Under the pieces are notes generated by a model. That model made no database searches. It worked only from the letters and a program-made list of their open reading frames with translations, and had not been told where the DNA came from. DNA of 47,785 nt from Paracoccus sp. MKU1 (lineage in GTDB: Bacteria; Pseudomonadota; Alphaproteobacteria; Rhodobacterales; Rhodobacteraceae): the NCBI RefSeq assembly GCF_001447385.1, contig NZ_LLWQ01000204.1, positions 1 to 47,785 on the forward strand, written 5' to 3'. The position numbers and the translations under genes were made by a program. This document shows, piece by piece, positions 11,205-19,120 of the stretch (positions within the stretch are counted from its first letter, which is position 1; each line of letters opens with the position of its first letter).

Positions 11205-12737
11205 TTACAGCGGGATGTTGTCGTGCTTTTTCCAGGGATTCGACAGCTTCTTGCCGCGCAGGCTGGCAAAGGCGCGCGCGACGCGGCGGCGGGTCGAATG
11301 CGGCTGGATCACCTCGTCGATGAAGCCTTTCTCGGCAGCGACGAAGGGGTTGGCAAAGCGGTCCTCGTAATCCTTGGTGCGGCCGGCGATCTTTTCGGCA
11401 TCGCCCAGCTCGCTGCGATACAGGATCTCGACCGCGCCCTTGGCGCCCATCACGGCGATCTCGGCGGTGGGCCAGGCATAGTTGAAATCGCCGCGCAGGT
11501 GCTTGGAGGCCATGACGTCATAGGCGCCGCCATAAGCCTTGCGGGTGATGACCGTGACCTTTGGCACGGTGGCCTCGCCATAGGCGAAGAGCAGCTTCGC
11601 GCCGTGCTTGATGACGCCGCCATATTCCTGTCCGGTGCCCGGCAGGAAGCCTGGCACGTCGACGAAGGTCAGGATCGGGATCTCGAAGGCGTCGCAGAAG
11701 CGCACAAAGCGCGCCGCCTTGCGCGAGCTGTCGATGTCGAGGCAGCCGGCCAGCACCATCGGCTGGTTGGCGACGACGCCGACGGTCTGGCCCTCGATGC
11801 GGATGAAGCCGGTGATGATGTTGGCGGCGAAATCCTTCTGGATCTCGTAGAAATCGCCCTCGTCCGCGACCTTCAGGATCAGTTCCTTCATGTCGTAGGG
11901 CTGGTTCGGGTTGTCGGGGATCAGCGTGTCGAGGCTGGGCTCGACCCGGGCCGGATCGTCGAAGAAGGGCCGGGTCGGCGCCTTTTCGCGGTTGTTGAGC
12001 GGCAGCAGATCGACCAGCCGGCGGATTTCCGACATGGCCTCGACGTCGTTCTCGAAAGCGCCGTCGGCGACCGAACTTTTCTTGGTATGGGTCGAGGCGC
12101 CGCCCAGTTGCTCGGCCGTCACCACTTCGTTCGTCACCGTCTTGACCACGTCCGGACCGGTCACGAACATGTAGGAGGTGTCCTTGACCATGAAGATGAA
12201 GTCGGTCATCGCCGGCGAATAGACCGCGCCGCCGGCGCAGGGGCCCATGATGACGCTGATCTGCGGCACCACGCCCGAGGCCATGATATTGCGCTGGAAC
12301 ACGTCGGCATAGCCGGCGAGGCTGGCGACCCCTTCTTGAATCCGTGCGCCGCCGGAATCGTTCAGCCCGATCACCGGGGCGCCGTTCTGCACCGCCATGT
12401 CCATGATCTTGCAGATCTTCTGCGCATGGGTTTCCGACAGCGAGCCGCCGAAGACGGTGAAGTCCTGGCTGAACACATAGACCATGCGGCCGTTGATCGT
12501 GCCCCAGCCGGTGACCACGCCGTCGCCATAGGGGCGGTCCTCCTCCATGCCGAAATCGGTCGAGCGGTGGCGGACGAACATGTCGAATTCCTCGAACGAC
12601 CCCTCGTCCAGCAACAGTTCGAGCCGCTCGCGCGCGGTCAGCTTGCCGCGGGCGTGCTGGGCGTCGATGCGTCGCTGTCCACCACCCAGCCGCGCATCGC
12701 GGCGGCGCGATTCCAGTTCGCCGAGGATGTCCTTCAT
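11205..12737 (-). CDS. pccB: Propionyl-CoA carboxylase, carboxyltransferase beta subunit
   Basis: Transfers the carboxyl group from PccA-biotin to propionyl-CoA. The protein has 510 residues, the standard length, with both crotonase-like halves. The N half carries [20 protein letters not shown] and [20 protein letters not shown], and the C half carries [20 protein letters not shown] and [10 protein letters not shown]. The open frame extends to 12839, but the family start [20 protein letters not shown] corresponds to the ATG at 12737, preceded by AAAGGGAGACGG. Its promoter should be in 12738-12895, which also faces alr and contains TTTGCAAA-type repeats. Confidence 0.98.
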   Translation of the reverse strand: MKDILGELESRRRDARLGGGQRRIDAQHARGKLTARERLELLLDEGSFEEFDMFVRHRSTDFGMEEDRPYGDGVVTGWGTINGRMVYVFSQDFTVFGGSLSETHAQKICKIMDMAVQNGAPVIGLNDSGGARIQEGVASLAGYADVFQRNIMASGVVPQISVIMGPCAGGAVYSPAMTDFIFMVKDTSYMFVTGPDVVKTVTNEVVTAEQLGGASTHTKKSSVADGAFENDVEAMSEIRRLVDLLPLNNREKAPTRPFFDDPARVEPSLDTLIPDNPNQPYDMKELILKVADEGDFYEIQKDFAANIITGFIRIEGQTVGVVANQPMVLAGCLDIDSSRKAARFVRFCDAFEIPILTFVDVPGFLPGTGQEYGGVIKHGAKLLFAYGEATVPKVTVITRKAYGGAYDVMASKHLRGDFNYAWPTAEIAVMGAKGAVEILYRSELGDAEKIAGRTKDYEDRFANPFVAAEKGFIDEVIQPHSTRRRVARAFASLRGKKLSNPWKKHDNIPL

Positions 12738-12799
12738 GAGCCGTCTCCCTTTGGGTTTGGCGCAAACTACCGGCTTGGCGCAGATGCGGAAAGCGGAAA

Positions 12800-12860
12800 G
12801 GCGAATATTTGCAAAATATGCTAGCCAATTGCGCTGCAAATAGCAAAAATGCTAAAACCC
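12800..12860. promoter_or_regulatory. A/T-rich divergent control region of pccB and alr with TTTGCAAA repeats
   Basis: This region contrasts with its GC-rich surroundings. It holds a perfect 8-bp palindrome TTTGCAAA at 12808-12815, followed by ATATGCTA, and a second cluster CTGCAAATAGCAAAAATGC at 12834-12852. GCAAAATATGCTA and GCAAAAATGCTAA are near-repeats. PccR/ScfR-type regulators of propionyl-CoA genes in Rhodobacterales are described as binding TTTGCAAA half-sites. The spacing here does not exactly fit the TTTGCAAA-N4-TTTGCAAA form I recall, so the assignment is tentative. Confidence 0.5.
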
Positions 12861-12895
12861 TTGACGCCGCGCATGGCAAGAGCCATGCCGCTGCC

Positions 12896-13915
12896 ATGGG
12901 ACTCGTCATTGATCTTGCGGCCGTCGTGGCCAATTGGAAGGCGCTTGCGGCCAAGGCCCCGGGCGCGCGGACAGCGGCCGTGGTCAAGGCCGATGCCTAT
13001 GGGCTGGGTGCGGATCGCGTGGCGCCGGCGCTTTACGGCGCGGGGGCACGGGATTTCTTCGTCGCGCTGGCCTCCGAAGGGCGGGCGATCCGGCCGCTTC
13101 TGCCCGAGGATGCGCGGATCTTCGTGCTGTCCGGCCATATGGAAGGCGCGGATCTGGCCGGGTTGATCCCGTTGCTGAACAGTCCCGAGCAGTTCTTCCG
13201 CGACCGGGCGCTGCGTCCGCGCGGTCCTTTCGGCATCCAGCTCGACAGCGGCATGAATCGGCTGGGCATCGAGCCCGGCGAATGGGCCGCCATCCGGGCC
13301 GAGGCGCTGGCCGGCGTGCCGGCGCTGATCATGTCGCATCTGGCCTGCGCGGATGAGCCGGACCATACGGCCAATGCCCAGCAGCTCGCCGCTTTCCGCG
13401 CGATGACCGAGGGCGTGGCTGCGCCGCGCTCGCTGGCGGCGACGGGCGGCATCCTGCTGGGACCGGATTACCATTTCGACCTGGTGCGGCCGGGCATCGG
13501 GCTTTATGGCGGCGAGCCCTTTGCTGATGCGCAGCCCGTGGTGACGCTGGCGCTGCCGGTGATCCAGGTGCGCGAGGTGAAGCCCGGCGAATCCGTGGGC
13601 TACGGCTATGCCTGGACCGCCGAGCGCCCGTCGCGGGTGGCGACGGTTGCGGCGGGCTATGCCGACGGGCTGGCGCGGGCGCTGGCACGGGACGGCAGGC
13701 TGGTGCTTTGGGCCGGCGAGCGCGCCTGCCCGGTGATCGGCCGCATCTCGATGGACCTGATCACCGTCGACGTGACCGACCTGCCCGACGTGCCGGCGGC
13801 GCTGGAGATCCTGAACGCACGGCAGGGTGTCGACGATCTGGCGGCGCTGTCGGGCACCATCGGCTATGAGATCCTGACCTCGCTGGGGCGGCGATACGAG
13901 CGGACCTGGCTTTGA
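12896..13915 (+). CDS. alr: Alanine racemase
   Basis: PLP-dependent interconversion of L- and D-alanine for peptidoglycan. With the ATG at 12896 the protein has 339 residues, short for the family but similar to other Rhodobacterales forms. The PLP lysine is in AVVKADAYGLG (Lys31). The second catalytic tyrosine is probably in the GESVGYGYAW stretch. The C-terminal barrel contains CPVIGRISMDLITVDVTDLP. The open frame extends to 12809 through an A/T-rich, non-protein-like segment that overlaps the pccB control region, so I used the ATG directly before LVIDLAAVVANW. The next gene starts inside its stop codon. Confidence 0.95.
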   Translation: MGLVIDLAAVVANWKALAAKAPGARTAAVVKADAYGLGADRVAPALYGAGARDFFVALASEGRAIRPLLPEDARIFVLSGHMEGADLAGLIPLLNSPEQFFRDRALRPRGPFGIQLDSGMNRLGIEPGEWAAIRAEALAGVPALIMSHLACADEPDHTANAQQLAAFRAMTEGVAAPRSLAATGGILLGPDYHFDLVRPGIGLYGGEPFADAQPVVTLALPVIQVREVKPGESVGYGYAWTAERPSRVATVAAGYADGLARALARDGRLVLWAGERACPVIGRISMDLITVDVTDLPDVPAALEILNARQGVDDLAALSGTIGYEILTSLGRRYERTWL

Positions 13916-14670
13916 ACCCGATCCGGCTGACCGGCAGGGCGGCGATCGGCCTGGCCCGGATGACCGGGCGGGTGACGATCTTTGCCGCACGCGGTCTGGC
14001 TCGGATAGGGCAGCATCCGGCGGAACTGGCGCGGCAGGTCATGCAGATCGGCTGGCTCTCGCTGCCGGTGGTCGGGCTGACCGCGCTGTTCACCGGCGCG
14101 GCGCTGGCCTTGCAGATCCATTCCGGGGGCGAGCGGTTCCAGGCCGGCGACGTGGTGCCGGCCATCGTCGCCATCGGCATGGCGCGCGAGCTGGGCCCGG
14201 TCTTAGGCGGGCTGATGGTCGCGGCCCGCGTCGCCAGCGCCATCGCCGCGGAACTGGGCACCATGCGGGTGACCGAGCAGATCGACGCGCTGGTGACGCT
14301 TTCGACCGATCCCATGGGCTGGCTGGTCTCGCCCCGGCTGTGGGCGGCGCTGCTCTGCGTGCCGGTGCTGGTGGGCATCGGCGATGTGATCGGCATCATG
14401 GGCGGCTGGCTGATCGGGGTGAACGCGCTGGGGTTCAACTCGGCGCTCTACCTGTCCAATTCCTGGGCCTACCTGGAAAGCTGGGACGTGGTCTCGGGCC
14501 TGCTGAAGGGCGCGGTGTTCGGGCTGATCGTGGCGCTGTCGGGCTGCTGGTTCGGCATGATGGCGGCCGGGGGTGCGGCGGGCGTCGGGCGGGCAACGAC
14601 GAATGCCGTGGTTGCGGCCTCGGTCGGCATCCTGGCCGCCAATTTCGCGCTGACGGGGTTGTTCTTCTGA
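13912..14670 (+). CDS. MlaE-type ABC transporter permease
   Basis: A 252-residue inner-membrane permease of the MlaE/Ttg2B family (phospholipid or toluene-tolerance type transport). It has several hydrophobic segments, including LPVVGLTALFTGAALALQI and the family signature AIGMARELGPVLGGLMVAAR, followed by AAELGTMRVTEQIDAL. The likely start is TTG at 13912, overlapping the alr stop as TTGA, which implies translational coupling. A later in-frame ATG at 13960 is possible. The ATPase follows immediately. No MlaD/MCE or MlaC partner is in the window. Confidence 0.9.
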   Translation: MNPIRLTGRAAIGLARMTGRVTIFAARGLARIGQHPAELARQVMQIGWLSLPVVGLTALFTGAALALQIHSGGERFQAGDVVPAIVAIGMARELGPVLGGLMVAARVASAIAAELGTMRVTEQIDALVTLSTDPMGWLVSPRLWAALLCVPVLVGIGDVIGIMGGWLIGVNALGFNSALYLSNSWAYLESWDVVSGLLKGAVFGLIVALSGCWFGMMAAGGAAGVGRATTNAVVAASVGILAANFALTGLFF

Positions 14671-15407
14671 TGCTGGCGGTGCGCGGCCTTTCCAAGAGCT
14701 TCGGCGCCAAGCGGGTGCTGGACGGCGCGGATCTGGACCTGGCTATGGGCGAAAGCCTGGTGGTGATCGGTGGCTCGGGCACCGGCAAATCGGTGCTCTT
14801 GCGCTGCATCCTGGGGCTGGAGACGCCCGATGCGGGCGAGATCCTGTGGCGGGGCCGTCCGCTCGCCGGGCAGCGGGCTGCGTTCATGGATCATTTCGGC
14901 ATGCTGTTCCAGAATGCGGCGCTGTTCGACAGCCTGCCGGTCTGGCGCAACGTGGCGTTTCGTCTGCTGCGGACCCAGCCCAAGGCGCGCGCGCGCGCCA
15001 TCGCCATCGAAAAGCTGGCTCGCGTCGGGCTCGGCCCCGAGGTGGCGGACCTTTACCCGGCCGAACTCTCGGGGGGGATGCGCAAGCGCGCCGGGCTGGC
15101 CCGCGCCATCGCCGCCGATCCGAAGGTGATCTTCTTCGACGAGCCGACGACCGGCCTCGACCCGATCCGTGCGGCAACGATCAACACCCTGATCCGCGGC
15201 ATCGTCGATGAGACCGGCGCCACCGCCATCACCATCACCCATGACATGTCCTCGGCCCGCAGCATTGCCGACCGGGTGGCGCTCCTGGATCGCGGCCGGC
15301 TACGCTGGCAGGGCAGCGTGGCCGAAATGGATGCCGCAGAGGACGATTATCTGCGTGATTTCGTCACAGGCCGGGCCCGGCCCATGGCGCGGGGACCGCA
15401 AGGGTGA
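14670..15407 (+). CDS. MlaF-type ABC transporter ATP-binding protein
   Basis: A 245-residue ATPase pairing with the permease just upstream (TGATG junction, one-base overlap). It has Walker A GGSGTGKS, signature LSGGMRKR, Walker B VIFFDEPTTGLDP and switch His in ITHDMSSARS. The GMRKR signature variant and the region after it are characteristic of MlaF/Ttg2A proteins. It probably energises lipid trafficking between inner and outer membrane. The missing substrate-binding partners must be encoded elsewhere, or this pair works without them. Confidence 0.92.
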   Translation: MLAVRGLSKSFGAKRVLDGADLDLAMGESLVVIGGSGTGKSVLLRCILGLETPDAGEILWRGRPLAGQRAAFMDHFGMLFQNAALFDSLPVWRNVAFRLLRTQPKARARAIAIEKLARVGLGPEVADLYPAELSGGMRKRAGLARAIAADPKVIFFDEPTTGLDPIRAATINTLIRGIVDETGATAITITHDMSSARSIADRVALLDRGRLRWQGSVAEMDAAEDDYLRDFVTGRARPMARGPQG

Positions 15408-15522
15408 TGGCCGTTTTTCCGCTCAATCCCGTGCAAATCCAAAACTGCGGGCCCGTCCCCCTTGTGCGAATCCCGCGCAGTTGCAACCATGAGTTACTGA
15501 GAACCCCACCTCGGAGACGAAT

Positions 15523-16635
15523 TTGGGTCTGACCCCTACGCATCCCGCGACCGCGACCCCCGGCGAAACCCTGCTGGAATTTCACGACAACCGGCTGCTG
15601 ATCGACCTCTGCGGCCCGCATGACCGCTACCTCGCGCGGATCGAGGAAGCGCTGAAGGTGCATATCCTGCGACGGGGCAACCTGCTCTCCGTGGTCGGCC
15701 CGGTCGAGGCCCAGGCCGAGGCGGCGCAGGTGCTGCGCGCGCTTTACGCAAGGCTGGAGCAGGGCCGCCCGGTCGAGTTGGCCGAGGTCGAGGCGGCGTT
15801 GCGCATGGGCAGCGAGACGGTGACCGAGGGACCGAGCCCGGCCGAACAACTGGAGATGTTCCAGACCGGCCCGATCGAGCTGCGCACCCGCAAGAAGACC
15901 GTCGAGCCGCGCACCGACGCGCAAAAGGACTATGTCCGCGCGCTTTTCGCCAATGAGCTGGCCTTCGGCATCGGCCCCGCCGGCACCGGCAAGACCTATC
16001 TCGCGGTGGCGGTGGGCGTGACCATGCTGATCGGCGGTCATGTCGATCGCATCATCCTGTCGCGCCCGGCCGTCGAGGCGGGCGAGCGGCTGGGCTTCCT
16101 GCCCGGCGACATGAAGGAGAAGGTCGATCCCTACATGCAGCCGCTCTATGATGCGCTGAACGATTTCCTGCCGTCTAAGCAGATGCAGAAGCTGATGGAG
16201 GAAAAGCGCATCGAGATCGCGCCCCTGGCCTTCATGCGCGGCCGCACGCTGTCGAACAGCTTCGTGGTGCTGGACGAGGCGCAGAACGCCACCACCATGC
16301 AGATGAAGATGTTCCTGACCCGTCTGGGCGAGGGCTCGCGCATGGTCGTGACCGGCGACCGCACGCAGATCGACCTGCCGCGCGGCGTGCATTCCGGCCT
16401 GGTCGATGCCGAAAAGATCCTCAAGGACATCAAGGGCATCAGCTTCAGCTATTTCACCGCCAAGGACGTGGTGCGCCATTCGCTGGTCGCCCGAATCATC
16501 GAGGCCTATGATGCCGAGGCCGAGGCGGCTCTGGCGCGGGGCGAGATCTTCGACGAACGCGGCCAGCGCATTCCGCGCCGCGAGCCGCGGCTGGCGAGCG
16601 GGGGAACGGCAAGCGGGGGGGCGGGCGATGCCTGA
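15523..16635 (+). CDS. phoH: PhoH-like ATPase
   Basis: A 370-residue YbeZ-type PhoH protein, an RNA-associated P-loop ATPase usually found beside ybeY. Walker A GPAGTGKT is at residues 151-158, and the Walker B region reads FVVLDEAQNAT. Also typical are LSRPAVEAGERLGFLPGDMK and VTGDRTQIDLPRG. The N-terminal ~110 residues form the KH-like region. The start appears to be TTG at 15523 with GGAGA upstream. The preceding 115-bp spacer after the ABC ATPase should hold its promoter. It overlaps ybeY by 8 bp. Confidence 0.95.
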   Translation: MGLTPTHPATATPGETLLEFHDNRLLIDLCGPHDRYLARIEEALKVHILRRGNLLSVVGPVEAQAEAAQVLRALYARLEQGRPVELAEVEAALRMGSETVTEGPSPAEQLEMFQTGPIELRTRKKTVEPRTDAQKDYVRALFANELAFGIGPAGTGKTYLAVAVGVTMLIGGHVDRIILSRPAVEAGERLGFLPGDMKEKVDPYMQPLYDALNDFLPSKQMQKLMEEKRIEIAPLAFMRGRTLSNSFVVLDEAQNATTMQMKMFLTRLGEGSRMVVTGDRTQIDLPRGVHSGLVDAEKILKDIKGISFSYFTAKDVVRHSLVARIIEAYDAEAEAALARGEIFDERGQRIPRREPRLASGGTASGGAGDA

Positions 16636-17152
16636 CAGCGCCGATGCGCCCGAGGAGGCGCTGGAGATCGTCGATATCGTGCTGGAGGACGACCGCTGGG
16701 AGGATGCCGGCCTACCCGCCATGGCCGAGCGGGCCGCCCATGCGGTGGGTGAATGGCTGGACCTGGGGGCGTTCCAGATCGTGGTCATGGGCTGCGACGA
16801 TGCCCGCATCGCCGCGCTGAACGCCGAGTTTCGCGGCAAGCCCAAGCCGACCAACGTGCTGAGCTGGCCGGCCGTCGAGTTCGAGTCGCGCTCCCCCGGC
16901 GCCCATCCCGAGCCGCCCGGGATCGAGGAACTGGGTGACATCGCCATTTCCTACGATACCTGCCAGCGCGAGGCCGAGGCGCAGGGTAAGCCCTTCGCCG
17001 ATCACGCCACGCATCTTCTTGTCCATGCCATGCTGCATCTTGCAGGATATGACCATATCGACGACGAGGATGCCGAAACCATGGAGGATGCCGAACGCTC
17101 GATCCTGGGCAAGTTGGGCATCCCCGACCCTTACCTGGAACATGAGACATGA
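16628..17152 (+). CDS. ybeY: Endoribonuclease YbeY (rRNA maturation factor)
   Basis: A 174-residue zinc-dependent RNase involved in 16S rRNA 3'-end maturation and ribosome quality control. The zinc motif H-x3-H-x5-H is complete: His133, His137 and His143 in HAMLHLAGYDH. Upstream are the family stretches FRGKPKPTNVLSWP and ELGDIAISYD. The open frame begins far upstream as a shadow of phoH. The ATG at 16628 overlaps the end of phoH, and its own stop overlaps the corC start (ATGA), so phoH-ybeY-corC is translationally coupled. Confidence 0.96.
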   Translation: MPDSADAPEEALEIVDIVLEDDRWEDAGLPAMAERAAHAVGEWLDLGAFQIVVMGCDDARIAALNAEFRGKPKPTNVLSWPAVEFESRSPGAHPEPPGIEELGDIAISYDTCQREAEAQGKPFADHATHLLVHAMLHLAGYDHIDDEDAETMEDAERSILGKLGIPDPYLEHET

Positions 17153-18078
17153 GTAACGACCGAAGTCCCGACACGCCCGTCTCCGCCGAACCCGCCTCAT
17201 GGGCGGATGGCACAGGCGGGGACGGGCGTGACCTGCCGCAATCACGCGGCTTTCTGGGGCGCATCCTAGGCGCCTTCGGCGCCGGCGAGGCCGAGCCGGA
17301 CAGCGCCGAGGCCCGCGACAAGGGGCCGGCCGCCGCCACGGCGGGCGTTCCCGGGATGGTCAACCTGCGGCGGATGCGCGTGGACGACGTGGCCGTGCCC
17401 AAGGCCGAGATCGTCGCCGCGCCGGTGACCGCCACCCTGCCGGAACTGGTCGAGATGTTCCGCGAACACGGCTTTTCCCGCATCCCGGTGTTTCGCGGCA
17501 CGCTGGACAGTCCGCTGGGGCTGATCCACCTGAAGGATCTGGCGCTGAAATACGGCTTCGGCGCCAAGGTGCCCGTCAAGTTCGCCCTGCGCCCGATGCT
17601 GCGGCCGCTGCTTTACGTGCCGCCCTCGATGCCCATCGGCGTGCTTTTGCAGCAGATGCAGCAGAAGCGGATCCACATGGCGCTGGTGATCGACGAATAT
17701 GGCGGCGTGGACGGGCTGGTCACCATCGAGGACCTGATCGAGCAGGTCATCGGCGAGATCGAGGACGAGCATGACGAGATCGAGGGCGGGCTGGTCATCC
17801 AGGAAAAGCCCGGCCAATGGCTGATCCAGGCCCGCGCCGCGCTGGAGGATGTCGAGGCCGAGACCGGATTGCGCCTGGCCACCGACGAGGAGGAGGAGGA
17901 GATCGACACGCTGGGCGGGTTGATCTTCATGCTGACCGGCCGGGTGCCGGTGCGCGGCGAGGTAATCCCGCATGAAAGCGGCGCCGAGTTCGAGATCATC
18001 GACGCCGATCCGCGCCGGGTCAAGCGGGTGCGCCTCCGCCTGCCGCAGCGCGAGGCGCCGCTGGAGGCCGGAGGCTAG
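17149..18078 (+). CDS. corC: CorC/HlyC-type CBS-domain protein
   Basis: A 309-residue soluble protein of the YbeX/CorC type, lacking the N-terminal DUF21 membrane domain. The CBS pair spans about residues 70-205 (VTATLPELVEMFREHGFSRI; LVIDEYGGVDGLVTIEDLIE). The C-terminal CorC_HlyC domain contains IDTLGGLIFMLTGRVPVRGE. The family is linked to Mg/Co efflux or to lnt-associated envelope functions. In many proteobacteria lnt follows corC, but here a convergent gene follows after 6 bp, so lnt is absent from this position. The N-terminal 60 residues are low-complexity. Confidence 0.93.
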   Translation: MSNDRSPDTPVSAEPASWADGTGGDGRDLPQSRGFLGRILGAFGAGEAEPDSAEARDKGPAAATAGVPGMVNLRRMRVDDVAVPKAEIVAAPVTATLPELVEMFREHGFSRIPVFRGTLDSPLGLIHLKDLALKYGFGAKVPVKFALRPMLRPLLYVPPSMPIGVLLQQMQQKRIHMALVIDEYGGVDGLVTIEDLIEQVIGEIEDEHDEIEGGLVIQEKPGQWLIQARAALEDVEAETGLRLATDEEEEEIDTLGGLIFMLTGRVPVRGEVIPHESGAEFEIIDADPRRVKRVRLRLPQREAPLEAGG

Positions 18079-18084
18079 GGCCCA

Positions 18085-18894
18085 TCAGAGCCTGGCAAAG
18101 GCCGGGGCATGGGCGATGCGGCTGCCGGCGGGCAGCCGCGGCCCCAGCGCCATCAGATGCGGCCCGGCATAGGGCGAATCGAGATCGGCCGGCACGAAGC
18201 CGAAGCGGCCATAATAGGTCGGGTCGCCCAGAACGACGATGGTGTGGTCCTCGAAACCGGCAAGGGCGGCGCGGGTCAGCGCCTCACCGATACCGCGCAA
18301 CTGCACGGCGGGATGCACGGCCAGCGGCGCCAGCGCCAGCGCCGGTCCCTGGGCCCTGAGTGGCGACAGGGCGACATGGCCGATCACCGTGCCCTCGGCC
18401 TCGGCCACCAGCGACAGCGCCAGGTCGCCCGCGGCGCGCAGCGCATCGACCAGCCGCGCCTCGGCAGGGCCATCGAAGGCACGGGTCAGCAGTTCGGCGA
18501 CGGGCTGATGATCGTGGCGCAGCTCGGCGCGGATGCGGGGCATGACGTCCTTGCGCTCCAGCGCGCGGTCGATGCCGCGACTTTCGCGCCCCCAGCGGCT
18601 GTCCCTCAGCCGGTCGCGATGGGCCTGGAAGGCCGCCTCGTCGGCGTAAAGTTCGCTCAGCTCCCAGACCAGCGGGTCCTCGGCCTGGGCAAGGTCGAAG
18701 CGCAGATTGCCCGGTTCGGCGCGGCTCAGCTCGGCATGTTCTGTCAGTAGGTCCAGAGCCAGCAGCATCTGAGCGGCATCCTTGCAGATCAGCTGGCCGG
18801 CAATCGCGACCAGCGGCCGGTCCAGCCGGATCTCCTCGCCGGCGGCGACGATGGGTGGGGAATGATTGTGATGATGTCCGCAGGCGCAACTCAT
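18085..18894 (-). CDS. Fusion of an antibiotic-biosynthesis-monooxygenase (ABM) domain and a GNAT acetyltransferase
   Basis: A 269-residue protein. It begins MSCACGHHHNHSPP, a Cys/His-rich metal-binding-like head. Residues ~20-115 look like an ABM-fold domain (LVAIAGQLICKDAAQMLLAL ... WELSELYADEAAFQAHRDRL). Residues ~125-269 form a GNAT domain of the YhbS type (LLTRAFDGPAEARLVDALRA, AVHPAVQLRGIGEALTRAAL, LGDPTYYGRFGFVPA). The open frame continues upstream to 19164, but the extension overlaps the promoter region and is not protein-like. The ATG at 18894 follows GAGGAATTCGCC. It is convergent with corC (6-bp gap). The upstream region has a TTGACA box with a palindrome beside it. Confidence 0.82.
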   Translation of the reverse strand: MSCACGHHHNHSPPIVAAGEEIRLDRPLVAIAGQLICKDAAQMLLALDLLTEHAELSRAEPGNLRFDLAQAEDPLVWELSELYADEAAFQAHRDRLRDSRWGRESRGIDRALERKDVMPRIRAELRHDHQPVAELLTRAFDGPAEARLVDALRAAGDLALSLVAEAEGTVIGHVALSPLRAQGPALALAPLAVHPAVQLRGIGEALTRAALAGFEDHTIVVLGDPTYYGRFGFVPADLDSPYAGPHLMALGPRLPAGSRIAHAPAFARL

Positions 18895-18993
18895 GGCGAA
18901 TTCCTCGGTTGAATGTGGCGCAGCGACGGAGGATCCGGATGTGGCGATCGGCAGCGCCAAGCGCATGCATCCCGTTCCCGAACCCGTTAGCTG

Positions 18994-19031
18994 CGATAAC
19001 CTATCGGGCGACATCGGGCGGGCTTTGTCAA
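18994..19031 (-). promoter_or_regulatory. Probable promoter and operator of the ABM-GNAT gene
   Basis: Reading the minus strand, a perfect TTGACA lies at 19031-19026. The palindrome CGATA-N3-TATCG lies at 19006-18994, where a -10 box would be expected, although no good -10 consensus is visible. A palindrome over the -10 region is typical of repressor operators. The start codon is about 100 nt further on, leaving a long leader. A further inverted repeat, CGGGA-TT-TCCCG, lies near 19060-19071. The regulator is unknown. Confidence 0.45.
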
Positions 19032-19090
19032 TTTGCGCGGTGCATATTGTTGCGGCGAGACGGGATTTCCCGCACCGCGTTCGGCAAATG

Positions 19091-19115
19091 AAAAGGGCGG
19101 CGCATCGGCCGCCCC
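19091..19115 (-). terminator. Rho-independent terminator of guaA
   Basis: Just after the guaA stop (19121), the minus strand reads GGGGCGGC-CGAT-GCGCCGCCC followed by TTTT. It is a strong GC stem of about 7 bp with a small loop. It separates guaA from the downstream ABM-GNAT gene. Confidence 0.85.
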
Positions 19116-19120
19116 ATGGG

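Noticed and set aside
10479..12824. 781-codon plus-strand ORF
   Set aside because: Antisense shadow of pccB and the DUF6497 gene.
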